Positions 11,836 through 24,168 of a DNA stretch of 64,000 nt are shown here, in pieces. Source of the DNA: Cheiracanthium punctorium. Lineage: Eukaryota; Arthropoda; Arachnida; Araneae; Cheiracanthiidae. The stretch is taken from NCBI GenBank assembly GCA_038373885.1, contig JAWZYV010010352.1, positions 1 to 64,000 of the forward strand, in the 5' to 3' direction. Positions within the stretch are counted from its first letter, which is position 1, and each line of letters opens with the position of its first letter. The notes beneath the pieces were generated by a model. That model did no database searches. It saw nothing but the letters and a program-made list of their open reading frames with translations, and was not told where the DNA came from. The position numbers and the translations under genes were made by a program.

Positions 11836-13039
11836 ATATTTCTATGCTGCTAACAACAACTAGATGTAAATATCAGCATAATAACAATAATGCATGTGCA
11901 AAAATCCAAATTAACAGGTCAATGACGTTAAATGGAGAAAGCATATTTGTTAATTTTATTTACATATGCCATGCAGTAGCTAGATTACGAAATATCAAAA
12001 ATGTACCTATAACTAAAAATTAGAAGAAAGAAAAGAGCCCTTCCCCTATTTTGTGGGCCCATTTCTCACTGCCAAGAATAAGGCCCTTTTTATAAAATTT
12101 TGGGGGGTTTTCAAACCCCCAAGCCACCCCTTGCTAATGCTACTGAAACAGTATCATAGTGATGGTTGGAGAGAGGAAGTCTATCATGCCCCAGTGATCA
12201 TGCCCATCCCTGTGAAAAAGATTTGGCAATGAGGAGGGAGAGGGTCGCCAATAAAGTATCATACCCCGGACACAAGTTCTCGCTACGCCACAGCGTCGAA
12301 CAGTAATGACAACAATAGTTTTAAAAAAACGAAATCAAACACTGATGTAATATGGGTCTCTCTACGAATATGGTTATATTTAAGATTGAAAATTGTAAAT
12401 CGAGATAGAATTTAGAGCATGAGAATGAGAAGTAACAACGTAGGATAATGAACACATCAAATTCATGTTTTTGAATCTCACAACAGTAATAACAATACCG
12501 AAACCAGACACATGTAAACATCAGCGTTTAAATGAATATGAATATATTCAAAATTAAAAACTGTTAATTAAAATATAGAGCATAAAAAATAACAAAACTG
12601 GATAATAAAGACAGAAAATATTACTTACTTGCATTTCCACCAAGAAGCCTGGTGGTTCGGTAGCTCATAAATGAGGACGAACTGCTTCAATCAAAAAATT
12701 TACAGCGTCTTTGGATAATCTGAAGGATTTTAAGAACGCTCGTGAATCCATTTCAAATGGATTTTGACGATCTCTAAGTCTAGTAGAGGCATTTATACTC
12801 AAAATTCTTCTTAAGCGCCTTCTGCGTACTCGCGCCAGAGCTACAATGTTCGCCATTGTTTACACTCGATTACTGTCGCGTGCCCGATTTGCGGCAGCAT
12901 CTAGGTGCCGCAAATAGTGATCACGTGACACTCGAAGATGCGACGTCGCGTGTTTCATCTGTTTCCGAAAAACAGTGGATTGCCGCAATTCTGCGATGGA
13001 AAAGGGAGATACGACAGAAAAGCGTTTGATCGGAATTCA

Positions 13040-13365
13040 GGCCTATTTCTATTATTATTGAGAAACTGGGAAAAAAAATCATGAAAATAGCCATTTTCAT
13101 AAATTTTTACAGAGCTATCTTGATACACCCTCCTCTTCCCTTCAATCTTAATTCATATATTTACTTGAATTTAAAAATAAATCTTTATTAATTCTTAATA
13201 TTTCAGTAAGTTAAGTACTATTGAGGAGTTATTACAAATTTTTAACAAGGAAATATTTTTAAAAAATCATTTTCAAAATAGGTTTTATCTACTTGTCCCA
13301 GGTTCTAGAAAAATTAAATTTGCAAATCATAGATGTAAAAATTCATTAGGCTAATCTCTTATCTA
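13040..13365. other. AT-rich stretch with no recognised feature
   Basis: This lies between the 5' side of the Harbinger transposase gene and the stop of the P-element transposase. I see no coding sequence or repeat ends. The right end of the Harbinger element and the 3' end of the P element should be near here, but no inverted repeat was found by eye. Confidence 0.5.
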
Positions 13366-16300
13366 TTATAAAAATTTCTCTAGTTTTCTTTGTTCAGATT
13401 TTTTATTACTATTTGATTTTTTTTTCAAGCGAGATGCAGTGATATTATCATCATTTGTTTTTTTACAAAAGTTATTTAAAAGTATATTTGTGCATGTCCA
13501 AACAACTTTTATTAGAAAATTTTCCAATGTATGGCAATTTTCACAGCTTTCCCTTAATTCTATCATATCAAAATCTGCAATTAATGACATTGTAATTGAC
13601 ATCGTAATTTTCCTATGGTTTTTCTGTTTAAAAAATTCTGAATCATTATCAAAGCACAGCTTATATGCAACAATGTACGTGTATAAAACAGTATTTACTA
13701 TATGCTCTTTTGGAAACATTAATTTACCTCTGTCTAAGCTTATTGTATAATCAGCATTTAAGTTTAACTCTTTATTAAGTGAGTGCAATTCTTTACAAGA
13801 TTCACAGTTAATTTTTTTTAAAGCTGAATGCACACAGTATCCACCTAAATAAATAAGTATTGGTAGCTGTGTTGTTGCATGTTCAATATCTGATGACTGT
13901 ATTGATATATTCATAAAATCATTAAAACTAGTATCTTCAATATTTAGGTCTTCACTGTCACTATTAAATTCAAAATTTTTTATTTCAATATCACCAGCTT
14001 TATTTGAAATATTCAGTTTCAAAACTGACTGTAACCTCATTTTTTTTTCGCACTCGAATAATTGTTGCAATGAAATGTGATATTGTGAGCCTGCTAACTG
14101 TCTGTAGAATCTAAATCTATTTTCTAGATCGTCTGTTTGAAATTTACCAGGTAAAATGTATTTAATATTAAGTACTTCTTTACAATAGTTACATATTTGA
14201 ATTAATCCTAACACAGTGAGAGTTAAAGCGTTATGGGTTTCTTTTGATAGCATGCCTGTTGTGCAATTTATCTTATTCTAATCATCTAGCCAGTTTGCAA
14301 ACTCATGGAGAAATAAGTTTTTCATCATTTTCATTGTATGTCAACGGTGTTTGAAAAACATTATTTAGTCTGATTCCTTTGGACGGAAATTTAACATTTA
14401 CTATCTGTCACCATCTAAGAATTATAAAGATAAAATCAGATGTGTCCTGATAATTTTGCAAATTTTTTTTTCACCCAATTCAATCAATCCTTGAGCAACA
14501 AATTCATTGAATAATTGTAAAACCAAATTTACATTTTGTTTGTCTAAATGAGAAGGAGCTAGAGCTTTATGTGATAGTTTGAACGATAATTTTACTAAAG
14601 AATTGCACTCTATTTCATGTAGACGTTTTACTGTTTGTAAACTTGCAGTTTTAAAATTATGTGGATTATTAGGATTAAAGCCTTCATTAAAATTAGGATA
14701 AAAAAAAACACTGACCACCATTTTTTTGATTCAGCCAATTGTTTCTAATACATTTTAGAAGATGAACCGAATCAACAAGAAAAAACAATGGTTTATTACT
14801 ATCTGAAGGGTGTGGATACACAAACTGCAGCTGTGGTGGATTTAGAAAATGAGACATGGCCTTTCTATTGATACTGTTATTGTCTGTGACAACACACAGA
14901 ACATGAAATCCTATTTCTTCTAGACCTATGATGATTTTTTTAAGAAAAATATGTAAAGCTTCTCCAGTTAATATTTTAATTGGTAAAACATGCACAACAT
15001 CTTTGTACTTGGAGAGAACACTTTTGAGCATAAAAACATGAGCAGTAGTAGCACATAAATTAGAATTGTAGGCCATTCCTACAATATTACCTCCCTTATA
15101 TTCAACATTTTCCTTCAAATATATTTCATCTAACATTAATATTACTAATTTATCTTGTTGATTTAATAGTGGGAACTTTTTCTTAATATAATGTAAAAAA
15201 TTACATGATCCCTGTTCTTTAGATGGATCTACATCATATGATGCACATAAATTTTTAACGGTATTAGGGTGGGGAAGATTTAGGGAATTAATTTTTCTAA
15301 TAAAACGATATGCTTAAGGAGATATTGAATGTAAAAGGGTAGCAAAAATTAAGGTATCATTTGAATATTTAAAACCAAACTTGCTACTACAGAGAAATGA
15401 TACCTGCTCCGTTAAAAATCTTAACATATTTTGATTTATGTTTGTAGAACTCTCGAGAGAATGCAATGCATCAATAATACTATCTACAGCAGAGTTTTAT
15501 CCTTTTTCACAGCTAACTTTTTTAGTTCATCTAATATAGAATTTATCTCATTTATATTATTTATCTTACATGGAAATTTAAATTTACTCAAATGACCTAA
15601 TTTTAGTGATCTATTGTAACAGTTTATATTTAATTGTTCGTCTATTACCAATGATGAGGTAATTAATGGTGCAGGTTGAACAAGTACATTGCATATGATG
15701 ACAGTATTTATATTTTCAATTATGGTCCAAAATTCACCAACAAATTTCTTACATTCATGAAATTCTTTTAATGATCCAAATGTTCTTGCTTCGTCATACT
15801 TTTGCTTTCCGGCATGGCTTTCTTCAATCGCTTTCAACAAAAAATCTTGTTCAAATTTTGATCTCTTGCTTTCGGGGCTCTCTCGACATCTACTGCTTGA
15901 AGAGTAATATGATGGTAAGTTTGGAAATTGAGAAGGGATAGCATCATGGCATAATCTGTAAATACACGAAAACTATAATTATTACTTTATTCAATAAATA
16001 TGTAATCTTTTCAGTAAATTCTATTACAAAAAAAGCAGGAAAGGATTAATCCATGTCAAGTGATACAACTTTAAAATATTGTTTTATCTCCCAATCACGG
16101 AGAGAAAAAAATATACATTTAATGCCACTGTAAAAATGAAGTTACTGGCATGTTTATTTTTGCCTATATACCACATAAATATTACTTTTTTTCTCCATGA
16201 TTCTACTGAGATTTCAAATTAAAATTTTGCAGAGTTTATAAAAATAGAAAAAAATCAGTATAATTTTTGAATATATTTTACTCATATTAAAATTTTTAAA

Positions 16301-16633
16301 TTAAACTTTAAAAATTTAAAGCAAAGTTATCCTATCACATAATATTTCAAAGCGCCTGATTTCTAGAATAAAATGTTAATTTATTTTTTAAATATATTAA
16401 ATCTGTGTTAAGTTATAAAGATTTATGTTCAGCATAATTAAATATAAATCTGAAAAATTTTGGACTTTTAAGCTCTTGTTGTACCAAAATCAAATTTGTT
16501 GTATAAAAGAATATAGATTTCAGAGCTTAATTCATAGTCCTTTATGCGCACTTAAAATGAAAGCAATTGAAAATAATAAGGTTAAAGTCATAAAATCACC
16601 TGACAGGGAAAAAAGGTAAAACAGTTAAAACAT

Positions 16634-18170
16634 TTAAAAACAGGTAAAAACACATTAAAATCCGCATGTAGCACTATCGGTGGTGGCCACCACCTTCTTC
16701 AGCATAGGTCTTGGTTCCAAATGGCCAGCTCTCTTCCTCAGCAGGGCGTTCCACCCAGGATCGATCTGCGCATGCGTCATATCATTCACAGCGCCATCTG
16801 TGGTTATAATCTGTAGGGCTTCCATATTTAGGGCATAATGACTGTTTTTGTAATTGGCGAGTTTTTGGCTATTGTTATTGATTTCAATGGGGTGTTCCTG
16901 GGCTATTTTTGCGAGGGCAGTAGTGGTTTTATTGAATTTAATGTCAGTTTGATGTTCCTTTTTTCGGTCTTTGATTTTTCGTTTTGTCATGCCAATATAG
17001 TAGCCCTGTTTATTGGTACTATTGTCTGTAAAGCTTAGTTTATAAATACCGGCGGTTTCATCAGGATTGATATTATCTTTATCACTGCGAATGCGTTTGA
17101 AAATATTTTGATTGGGTTTTATGGGCATTTTGATATTTTTCTTTGGGGCTTCATTTGTGATTTTTAGGGCGGCTCCCCTGCAGTAGGGAATGGCATTGGT
17201 AAATTTGAGTTTCGGATTTTGATAGTTATTAATTTGTTCCAGTTTTTTGATTCTCTTTTTATAAAGGTTCTTTACTATTGAATTTGGGTACCCTGCATTT
17301 TTACATTGTGTTTTGATAAACTGGAGTTCTTCATTGAGGAGTGTTTCATTCGAGCATACTGTAATTGCGCTATTAATACAGGATCGTATGGCAGCTATTT
17401 TAAATTTGTATGGAGTTTTTGAATTAAAATGAACTATTTCGTGATTATTGGTGGCTTTACTAAAAACTGTAGTATTAATATTATTCATCATATCTCGTTT
17501 AAGTGCGCTATTTAATGTAGTGGAAGTGGAGCCATTATTAATGTTGGAGGTGATTTGTTTATTGATTATTGCATTCATTTCTTGGATATCTATGGAGGGG
17601 TAAAGGTTAGTAACGTCAAAACTGACGAAGCATTCCTGTGAGTTTATTGTAATATCTTTAATGCGTTGAATAAATTCTTCAGTTGAGGTTAAGATATTGT
17701 TACTTTGGGGCATGAGATCTTGTAAGATGGGTTTTAGATATTTTTCCAGGTCATAAGTTGGTCCTTCACATTTACTGACTATTGGTCTTAAAGAGGGAGG
17801 GGTTTTATGGTCCTTGTATTTAGCAAAGATTCTTGGGGCTATGGGGGCAAAGTTAGTTAAAGTGGGTTGTCTGTTATCTGGCCAGGATCCATTTTTGATT
17901 AATTCTTTGACTTTATTGAAAATTTTTCCTGTTGGGTTTTTTGGTAATTTTTCTATTTGTAGTTTATTAATGGTTTCTTCCATCTGGGTGAGATAGTCAT
18001 TTTTATTCATTATTACTATTTTGCCGGTTTTATCTGAGCTTAGGCAAGTTATATTATTGTTTTTCTTTAAGTCGTTTATGCATCGGCGATCGGCGGCGTT
18101 GCAGGAGGGGGAGTTAAGTTTGTTGATAAGTTCTTGTTGGGCTATAATTCTTAAGTAGTTTTTGTCTGGA
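16634..18170 (-). pseudogene. Penelope-like element, minus-strand arm, RT core deleted, GIY-YIG retained
   Basis: A single open frame of 509 codons runs from ATG 18184 to 16655. It contains RT motifs (SLRPIVSKCEGPTYDLEKYL, FVSFDVTNLYPSIDIQEMN) and a C-terminal GIY-YIG nuclease (AGIYKLSF, GYYIGMTKRKIKDRKKEH). Compared with the plus arm it lacks about 315 bp, joining LNSALK directly to RDMMNN. This removes the palm with the YVDD active site, so it cannot reverse-transcribe although its frame is open. It lies tail-outward in intron 2 of the P-element gene. A possible 12-bp target duplication, CAGTTAAAACAT, is at 16622-16633 and 20083-20094. Confidence 0.85.
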
Positions 18171-18200
18171 GTCTGAAACTGCAATCGCCGACCTCCCCCC

Positions 18201-20082
18201 TCCAGACAAAAACTACTTAAGAATTATAGCCCAACAAGAACTTATCAACAAACTTAACTCCCCCTCCCGCGACGACGCCGATGCATAAACGACTTAAAGA
18301 AAAACCATAATATAACTTGCCTAAGCTCAGATAAAACCGGCAAAATAGTAATAATGAATAAAAATGACTATCTCACCCAGATGGAAGAAAACATTAATAA
18401 ACTACAAATAGAAAAATTACCAAAAGACCCAACAGGGAAAATTTTCAATAAAGAATTAATCAAAAATGGATCCTGGCCAGATAACAGACAACCCACTTTA
18501 ACTAACTTTGCCCCCATAGCCCCAAGAATCTTTGCTAAATACAAGGACCATAAAACCCCTCCCTCTTTAAGACCAATAGTGAGTAAATGTGAAGGACCAA
18601 CTTATGACCTGGAAAAATATCTAAAACCCATCTTACAAGATCTCATGCCCCAAAGTAACAATATCTTAACCTCAACTGAAGAATTTATTCAACGCATTAA
18701 AGATATTACAATAAACTCACAGGAATGCTTCGTCAGTTTTGACGTTACTAACCTTTACCCCTCCATAGATATCCAAGAAATGAATGCAATAATCAATGAA
18801 CAAATCACCTCCAACATTAATAATAGCTCTACTTCCATTACATTAAATAGCGCACTTAATCTTGTCCTTCATAACTCATATTTTCAGTTTAATCATAATT
18901 TCTACAAACAAAAGAAAGGCGTACCTATGGGGTCGGCGATATCAGGTGTCATAGCAGACTGGAAAATGCGGCTAGTGGAGAGGGCCATTTTTGATAAATT
19001 ATCCAACCACATAAAAACTTGATTTCGCTACGTAGATGATATCTTTGCAATAGTGAACAAAAATGAAACTGATAATATCCTCAAAGAAATCAACTCAATA
19101 GACAATAACATACAATTCACCATAGAAATAGAGGAAAATGCCACCATTAACTACCTAGATGTCAAAATCAATAGAGATATCATGAATAATATTAATACTA
19201 CAGTTTTTAGAAAAGCCACCAATAATAACGAAATAGTTCATTTTAATTCAAAAACTCCATACAAATTTAAAATAGCCGCCATACGATCCTATATTAATCG
19301 CGCAATTACAGTATGCTCAATTGAAACACTCCTCAATGAAGAACTCCAGTTTATCAAAACACAATGTAAAAACGCAGGGTACCCAAATTCAATAGTAAAA
19401 AACCTTTATAAAAAGAGAATCGAAAAACTGGAACAAATTAATAACTATCAAAATCCGAAACTCAAATTTACCAATGCCATTCCCTACTGCAGGGGAGCCG
19501 CCCTAAAAATCACAAATGAAGCCGCAAAGAAAAATATCAAAATCCCCATAAAACCCAATCAAAATATTTTCAAACGCATTCGCAGTGATAAAGATAATAT
19601 CAATCCTGATGAAACCGCCGGTATTTATAAACTAAGCTTTAGAGACAATAGTACCAATAAACAGGGCTACTATATTGGCATGACGAAACGAAAAATCAAA
19701 GAACGAAAAAAGGAACATCAAACTGATATTAAATTCAATAAAACCACTACTGCCCTCGCAAAAATAGCCCAGGAACACCCCACTGAAATCAACTTTAAAA
19801 ATAGCCAAAAACTCGCCAATTACAAAAACAGTCATTATGCCCTAAATATGGAAGCCCTACAGATTATAACCACAGATGGCGCTGTGAATGATATGACGCA
19901 TGCGCAGATCGATCCTGGGTGGAACGCCCTACTGAGGAAGAGAGCTGGCCATTTGGAACCAAGACCTATGCTGAAGAAGGTGGTGGCCGCCACCGATAGT
20001 GCTACATACGGATTTTAATGTGTTTTTACCTGTTTTTAAATGATTTTAACTATCCGTCACTTTGCTTATAATCAGTTAAAAC
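18201..20082 (+). pseudogene. Penelope-like element, plus-strand arm, RT plus GIY-YIG, disrupted
   Basis: This is the inverted partner of 16634-18170, starting 30 bp from it. It encodes the same N-terminal region (frameshifted before 18354), RT palm blocks (FVSFDVTNLYPSI, KKGVPMGSAISGVIADWKM, RYVDDIFAIVN), YLDVKINRD, and the GIY-YIG nuclease (GIYKLSF, GYYIGMTKRKIKERKKEH). A TGA at 19020-19022 directly precedes the YVDD block and splits the frame into 18354-19022 and 19053-20018. Penelope elements retrotranspose using this RT and nuclease and are often found as tandem or inverted partial copies. The head-to-head arrangement here makes a near-palindrome of over 3 kb. Confidence 0.85.
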
Positions 20083-20588
20083 ATGTAGTTTTCCTAATTT
20101 AATTCATTTTAACTTTCAGACTAATGTTGACTTGTTGGCAATAAAATAAATATTTAATATTTACCTTCTAATTTTCAAAGCAGCTTCTATTATTTCACCA
20201 GTCTGTGCATTGACAGCTTTGGATGATACAAGAAAATCTCTTTCGGTGAAATGCAGTTCACAAACCTACAGGAAAAAATAATAAATCAGTACTTAAACGA
20301 CTAAAAACGATACAATTAAAAATTAATAATGTACATGTCCACAAATGTATAATTAGAAAAGCTGAGTTCGAAGCATATTCCAGAAGATTTTAAACAGCTT
20401 GAAATTAAAAGTATTTATCTAAACAGTATGTAATATTTGGATACTTGGTATCAAAAGTATGTTGGGTCAAAGAATTTTGTAATGGTTCTTGAAGGGTTAA
20501 AGAAAGAAAGCATTACAATTATAACAGAAAAATTCATTAAAATTGTTAATCATTATGATTTTTTTTCCTCCCTTGCAGGTGTAACTAT

Positions 20589-20954
20589 TAGAGATGAGTT
20601 CGGGCTCATTTTTTGAAGCCCGAGCCCGAGGACTTTTAATCCGAGCCCGCCCGAGCCCGAGCAATATTATTAAATTTGGAGCCCGAGCCCGAAATTTCAG
20701 CTAAAGACAAATAAATTTAACTACTTCATTAATAGGATAGAATAAATTTTGGAGCTTCACACACCTTCTAGTCTCCCGTGCCGCTATTTTTTAAAATAAG
20801 TACGTCTATTTATCCCATGAATCACTTTTTAAAATCTGTTTCAAGGAGTATGTTCAACAAAGGAGAAATTTTTCACGAGCCCGAGCCCGAACGCAATCGT
20901 GAATTACAGAGCCCGAGCCCGAGTCGGGCTTGGGCTGAGCCCGTCTCATCTCTA
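20589..20954. mobile_element. hAT-type MITE, TAGAGATGAG ends, GAGCCC repeats
   Basis: The ends TAGAGATGAG and CTCATCTCTA are perfectly inverted and flanked by GTAACTAT on both sides (20581-20588, 20955-20962). TAGRGATG termini with 8-bp duplications are typical of Ac-like hAT elements. Both subterminal regions are packed with GAGCCC/GGGCTC hexamers, plausible transposase-binding repeats. It sits in intron 1 of the P-element gene. Confidence 0.85.
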
Positions 20955-21615
20955 GTAACTATACAAATACAATTTATTACAGCGAATATCACAGATTGAC
21001 AAATAAAATATTTCTATTAAAAGTAAAATAGTTCCAATTTGGTCCTAATGGGATTTCACTTATTTTAATAAAGTTAAATAAATTTGTTTCATATTGTTTT
21101 TACTAAAGAAAAAATAGACTGACAACAAAAAGAAATTATCTATAATATAACTTAATACTAAATAGAAATGTTTTGTAATGAATTAAACTATAAAACATTA
21201 TAATAAAGCAAAATATAAACCATAATTACTTACTTTACTATGTTTGGTTGGTATAAAGTTTTCTCGCTTAATTGCACTGACCCACCACTGGCACAGATCT
21301 TGAGATTTTGGAAAGCTATAAACTTTGTTTTTCTCCATTTCTGTAATTGCTGGTACATGCTGGAACGACACAAGGGCTTGGCATTTCCAATTATTTTTCA
21401 GAAACACGTGCATGCAAGAAATACGCTATGCGTGAGGCTGTTAATTGTACAGTAGAGCGAGCGAGACTGAACTGCTGGAACTGGTTTTCCCCCTTCAAAG
21501 CTAAAAAGTTGGATCCTAGTAGCGTGACGTCACAGCTAAACTTGAATCCACCTGGTCGGCCTGAGAGGATATCGATGGTGACGTGACAATGCGAGCTCTG
21601 ATATCGGCTCAAACA

Positions 21616-21897
21616 TGTTGGGGATCTGGCAATGCTGCCGGTAGCGGCAGATGAGCTGTGCTGAACTCATTCCGGGTTCCCCTCTCTCACGAGGTGCCGA
21701 CTAGCGAGAAAGTGTGCTTCTCTGTACTCTGCGCTAAAAGCTTTGTGTAAAACATGCATAATTCGTATTAACGTGTGATGTAAAACATGCATAAATTGTA
21801 GTAATGTTTAATTAAAGTAATTTAATGTATCTACCTTCTGTTTATTTGTTAATCTACTAACGCAACAGTATGAGTTAAGATGGAGTCAACCGCTAAA
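21616..21897 (+). repeat. 5' LTR of the Gypsy element
   Basis: It is nearly identical to 33177-33459. It begins TGTTGGGGATC and the shared sequence ends CAACCGCTAAA. The sequence after it, TGATGACCCGGACAG, is the likely tRNA primer-binding site; the tRNA was not identified. The few LTR-LTR differences indicate a moderately recent insertion. Confidence 0.85.
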
Positions 21898-22563
21898 GTG
21901 ATGACCCGGACAGTTGCACGTGGTTAATATCTATGATTCTACACGGAAACGGAATGAAATGCTGATGCACTCAACTGGTTATGAAGAAAAGACTTGTTTT
22001 ATGCCTGTCGTTGTGCATCTGGAAGATGGTAATAGCGTTCCCCATTTTTTTTTCTTCGAGTGAATAATGTGTACTTTCTCGTAACACATGTGGTGACTAT
22101 ACTCATAAGTGATTGGAGATGCGACTTTATTTTTCCCTTCAATAATTAATTGGTGTCATCATTACAGTGTATTAGTGTTGTGTTTATGTATAGGCTTGTA
22201 GCTTCTGATGTCACTGGTAGGCAAAACAAGGCAGACTAACCAATAGGCAGGCTTGTTCTACAGGATGTCTGGTAGGCAAAACTAGAACGTAACCAATAGG
22301 CTTGCTCTACGCGACGTCGTGTTAGTAAACATGCTTCAGCCCTATTCCCTCTTTGATGAATTAGCGCGAGGCACGAAGACTGCACCGGTAAGTGTTTTTT
22401 ACACTTCTCCACGCGTTCTGATTGCATTATTTGTATTTTGATCCCTGTGTGTGTCAGCCATTCTGTAAGCAAATTGTAAATAACATATTTTAGGGATTAT
22501 TTTTATGGTTATTGCTACTGTTAGTGTTCACATTGTATTATTTTTATTAGCATTAGTGTCACT

Positions 22564-23338
22564 ATGAATAACGGACCTGCAGAACCGCAGAACAATGCGG
22601 AAGCGAATAATGCCAATACAATTCAACGTGTGGATATAAAATATGCCCCTTTTTGGCGCGCTAACCCCAGAATATGGTTCTACCAGCTAGAATCGCAATT
22701 CACATTAGCTGGTATTACAAATTCGGTTACACAGTATCATCATTTAGTTGCATCCCTGCAACCTGACGAATTAGCAATTGTAGGGGACATAATTACCTCT
22801 CCTCCCCTGGACAACCCCTATGGTGCACTAAAAACTCGATTAATTAACCAATATGCTGTAAGCGAATACACACGCCTGCGTGAGCTGGTGTCGGGAATGC
22901 AACTGGGAAATAAAAAGCCCTCTCGATTGTTACTTGAAATGCGCAGTAAGGCAGGAACGCAAGTAGGCGATGATTAGCTTAAGACCCTTTTTGTTCAGTG
23001 ATTGCCAGCGCATGTACAACAAATTTTGGCGATATCAAATGACGATCTGGACAAGTTAGCCGAAATGGCAGATGGTATTAAGGCTGCGACAGGGCCACCA
23101 CCAAGTATGCAAAGTGTCAGCAACAATGATGATATAAAGGAACTGATATTAAACATCTCATCGCGATTAGAAAAATTGGAAACTAGGCAATCGGAGTCTG
23201 AGAATAGAGGGCGTTCTCGAGCAGAATCTCGCAATTGATTTTTCATAGGTCATAGTCAATCAAGAAATAGACACAACACTAATAGTAGCAATGACTCTTT
23301 ATGTTGGTATCATTTCACGTTTAAAAACAAAGCAAAAA
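22564..23338 (+). pseudogene. gag: Gypsy gag remnant
   Basis: From ATG 22564 the frame reads through a DUF7041-like arthropod Gypsy gag region (YAPFWRANPRIWFYQLESQF). It hits TAG at 22975, another stop just before LPAHVQQILAISNDDLDKLAE, and a third at 23236. Beyond that a cysteine motif CWYHF..KNKAKKCKEPC resembles the degenerate zinc knuckle of this clade. Gag would package the element RNA; three in-frame stops disable it. Confidence 0.75.
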
Positions 23339-23351
23339 AATGTAAGGAACC

Positions 23352-24168
23352 ATGTACATGGTCGGGAAACCAATAAGGCCGTCGCTCGAGCAGGAGAGTG
23401 ACGGCAAACCTTTGATCAATGGACTGTATTTGAATGATAGGTCATCCAACATGAGATTTTTGATAGATACAGGTGCAGATGTATCGGTTTTACCTTATAT
23501 GGATTTTAAAAAATGTAACCCAGATAAGTTTCAGCTTTTTGCTGCTAATGGGACTGTCATTCATACGGACAGAAATTGTTAAAGTTAGATCTAGGTTTAC
23601 GAAGGGAATTTCATGGGCCTTTCGTGCTCGCAGATGTATCTCAACCTATTACAGGAGTTGATTTTTTGCGGCATTTTGGCCTCCTGATCGACGTCCGGCT
23701 ACTAAAGTAACGGGATCCGATTACTAACCTGGAAGCGAAAGGGAATGTAAGAGTCAAAGCCAATGCGGACATCAGGGCACTATCTGACAGCACACCTTTA
23801 TACGTTCTTCTGAGTGCATATCTTTTCCTTACGGATGTTCCATCAACGCTGACCGTTCCTAAGCACGACATAGTACATGTAATTGACACAAAAGGGCCGC
23901 CGGTGTTTGCTAAACCAAAGAGGTTGCCACCAGATAAGCTTAAAATCGCAAAAGAGAAATTCCATGAGAAATTTATGGTCAGTGCGAGTATCTGTCGACC
24001 CTCAAGTAGTAGTTGGGCCAGTCCTTTACATATGGTACCCAAACCTAACGGGGACTGGCGTCTATGGGGTGACTACCGTGCCTTAAATTCTGTTACGGTG
24101 CCTGATCGTTATCCTGTACCGCACATACAAGATTGTATGCAGGTGTTGCATGGGAAGTCCGTCTTTTC
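23352..24168 (+). pseudogene. pol: Gypsy pol part 1: aspartic protease and start of reverse transcriptase
   Basis: The protease active site is visible as FLIDTGADVSVLP (about 23457-23495). After a frame change its C-terminal part DVSQPITGVDFLRHFGLLID follows. RT starts in another frame with HDIVHVIDTKGPPVFAKPKRL, SSSSWASPLHMVPKPNGDWR and GDYRALNSVTVPDRYPVPHI, reaching GKSVFST. There it is cut by the insertion at about 24170. Several frameshifts make it non-functional. Confidence 0.8.

Larger units (their letters stand above)
6991..12856 (-). pseudogene. HARBI1-like PIF/Harbinger DDE transposase, three exons, two in-frame stops
   Basis: Exon 1 (12856-12629) starts MANIVALARVRRRRLRRIL and ends at a GTAAGT donor. 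Exon 2 (10630-10304) encodes VLGSGSFQ, the helix-turn-helix region and GAIDCSH with the first catalytic Asp. Exon 3 (7524-6991) encodes VVARWPGSSHDSFIW, GDCGYPL with the second Asp, and RNIIEHCFGVIKSRFR with the catalytic Glu, then an acidic tail. Both introns are phase 0. The DDE triad is complete, but TGA at 12665-12667 in exon 1 and TAG at 10439-10441 in exon 2 interrupt the frame. The transposase would cut and rejoin element ends at a 3-bp target. Intron 1 contains a SINE and intron 2 a 2.4-kb foreign element. I could not identify the element's outer TIRs. Confidence 0.85.
13366..21384 (-). pseudogene. P-element transposase with THAP domain (THAP9/P-type), decayed
   Basis: Exon 1 (21384-21234) begins MPSPCVVPACTSNY, the C2CH start of a THAP domain; after a one-base shift it continues VYSFPKSQDLCQWW and AIKRENFIPTKHSK. 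Exon 2 (20265-20165) supplies VCELHFTERDFLVSS, completing the zinc ligands. Exon 3 starts at 15955 (LCHDAIPSQFPNLP) and carries the RNase H-like catalytic region (MLDEIYLK, VVTDNNSINRK, LVDSVHLLKCIRNNWLN), the GTP-binding insertion region and the C-terminal TDDLENRFRFYRQLAGSQYH block. The phases fit across all joins. Lesions include frameshifts near 15500, 14710 and 14450, and in-frame stops at 15314, 14408 and 14278. Intron 2 houses the Penelope pair and intron 1 a MITE. The family cuts and pastes using GTP as cofactor; this copy cannot. Confidence 0.85.

Noticed and set aside
16838..17038. Plus-strand ORF opposite the Penelope minus arm (and 19632-19835 opposite the plus arm)
   Set aside because: These are antisense shadows of the GIY-YIG region; their similarity only reflects the inverted repeat.
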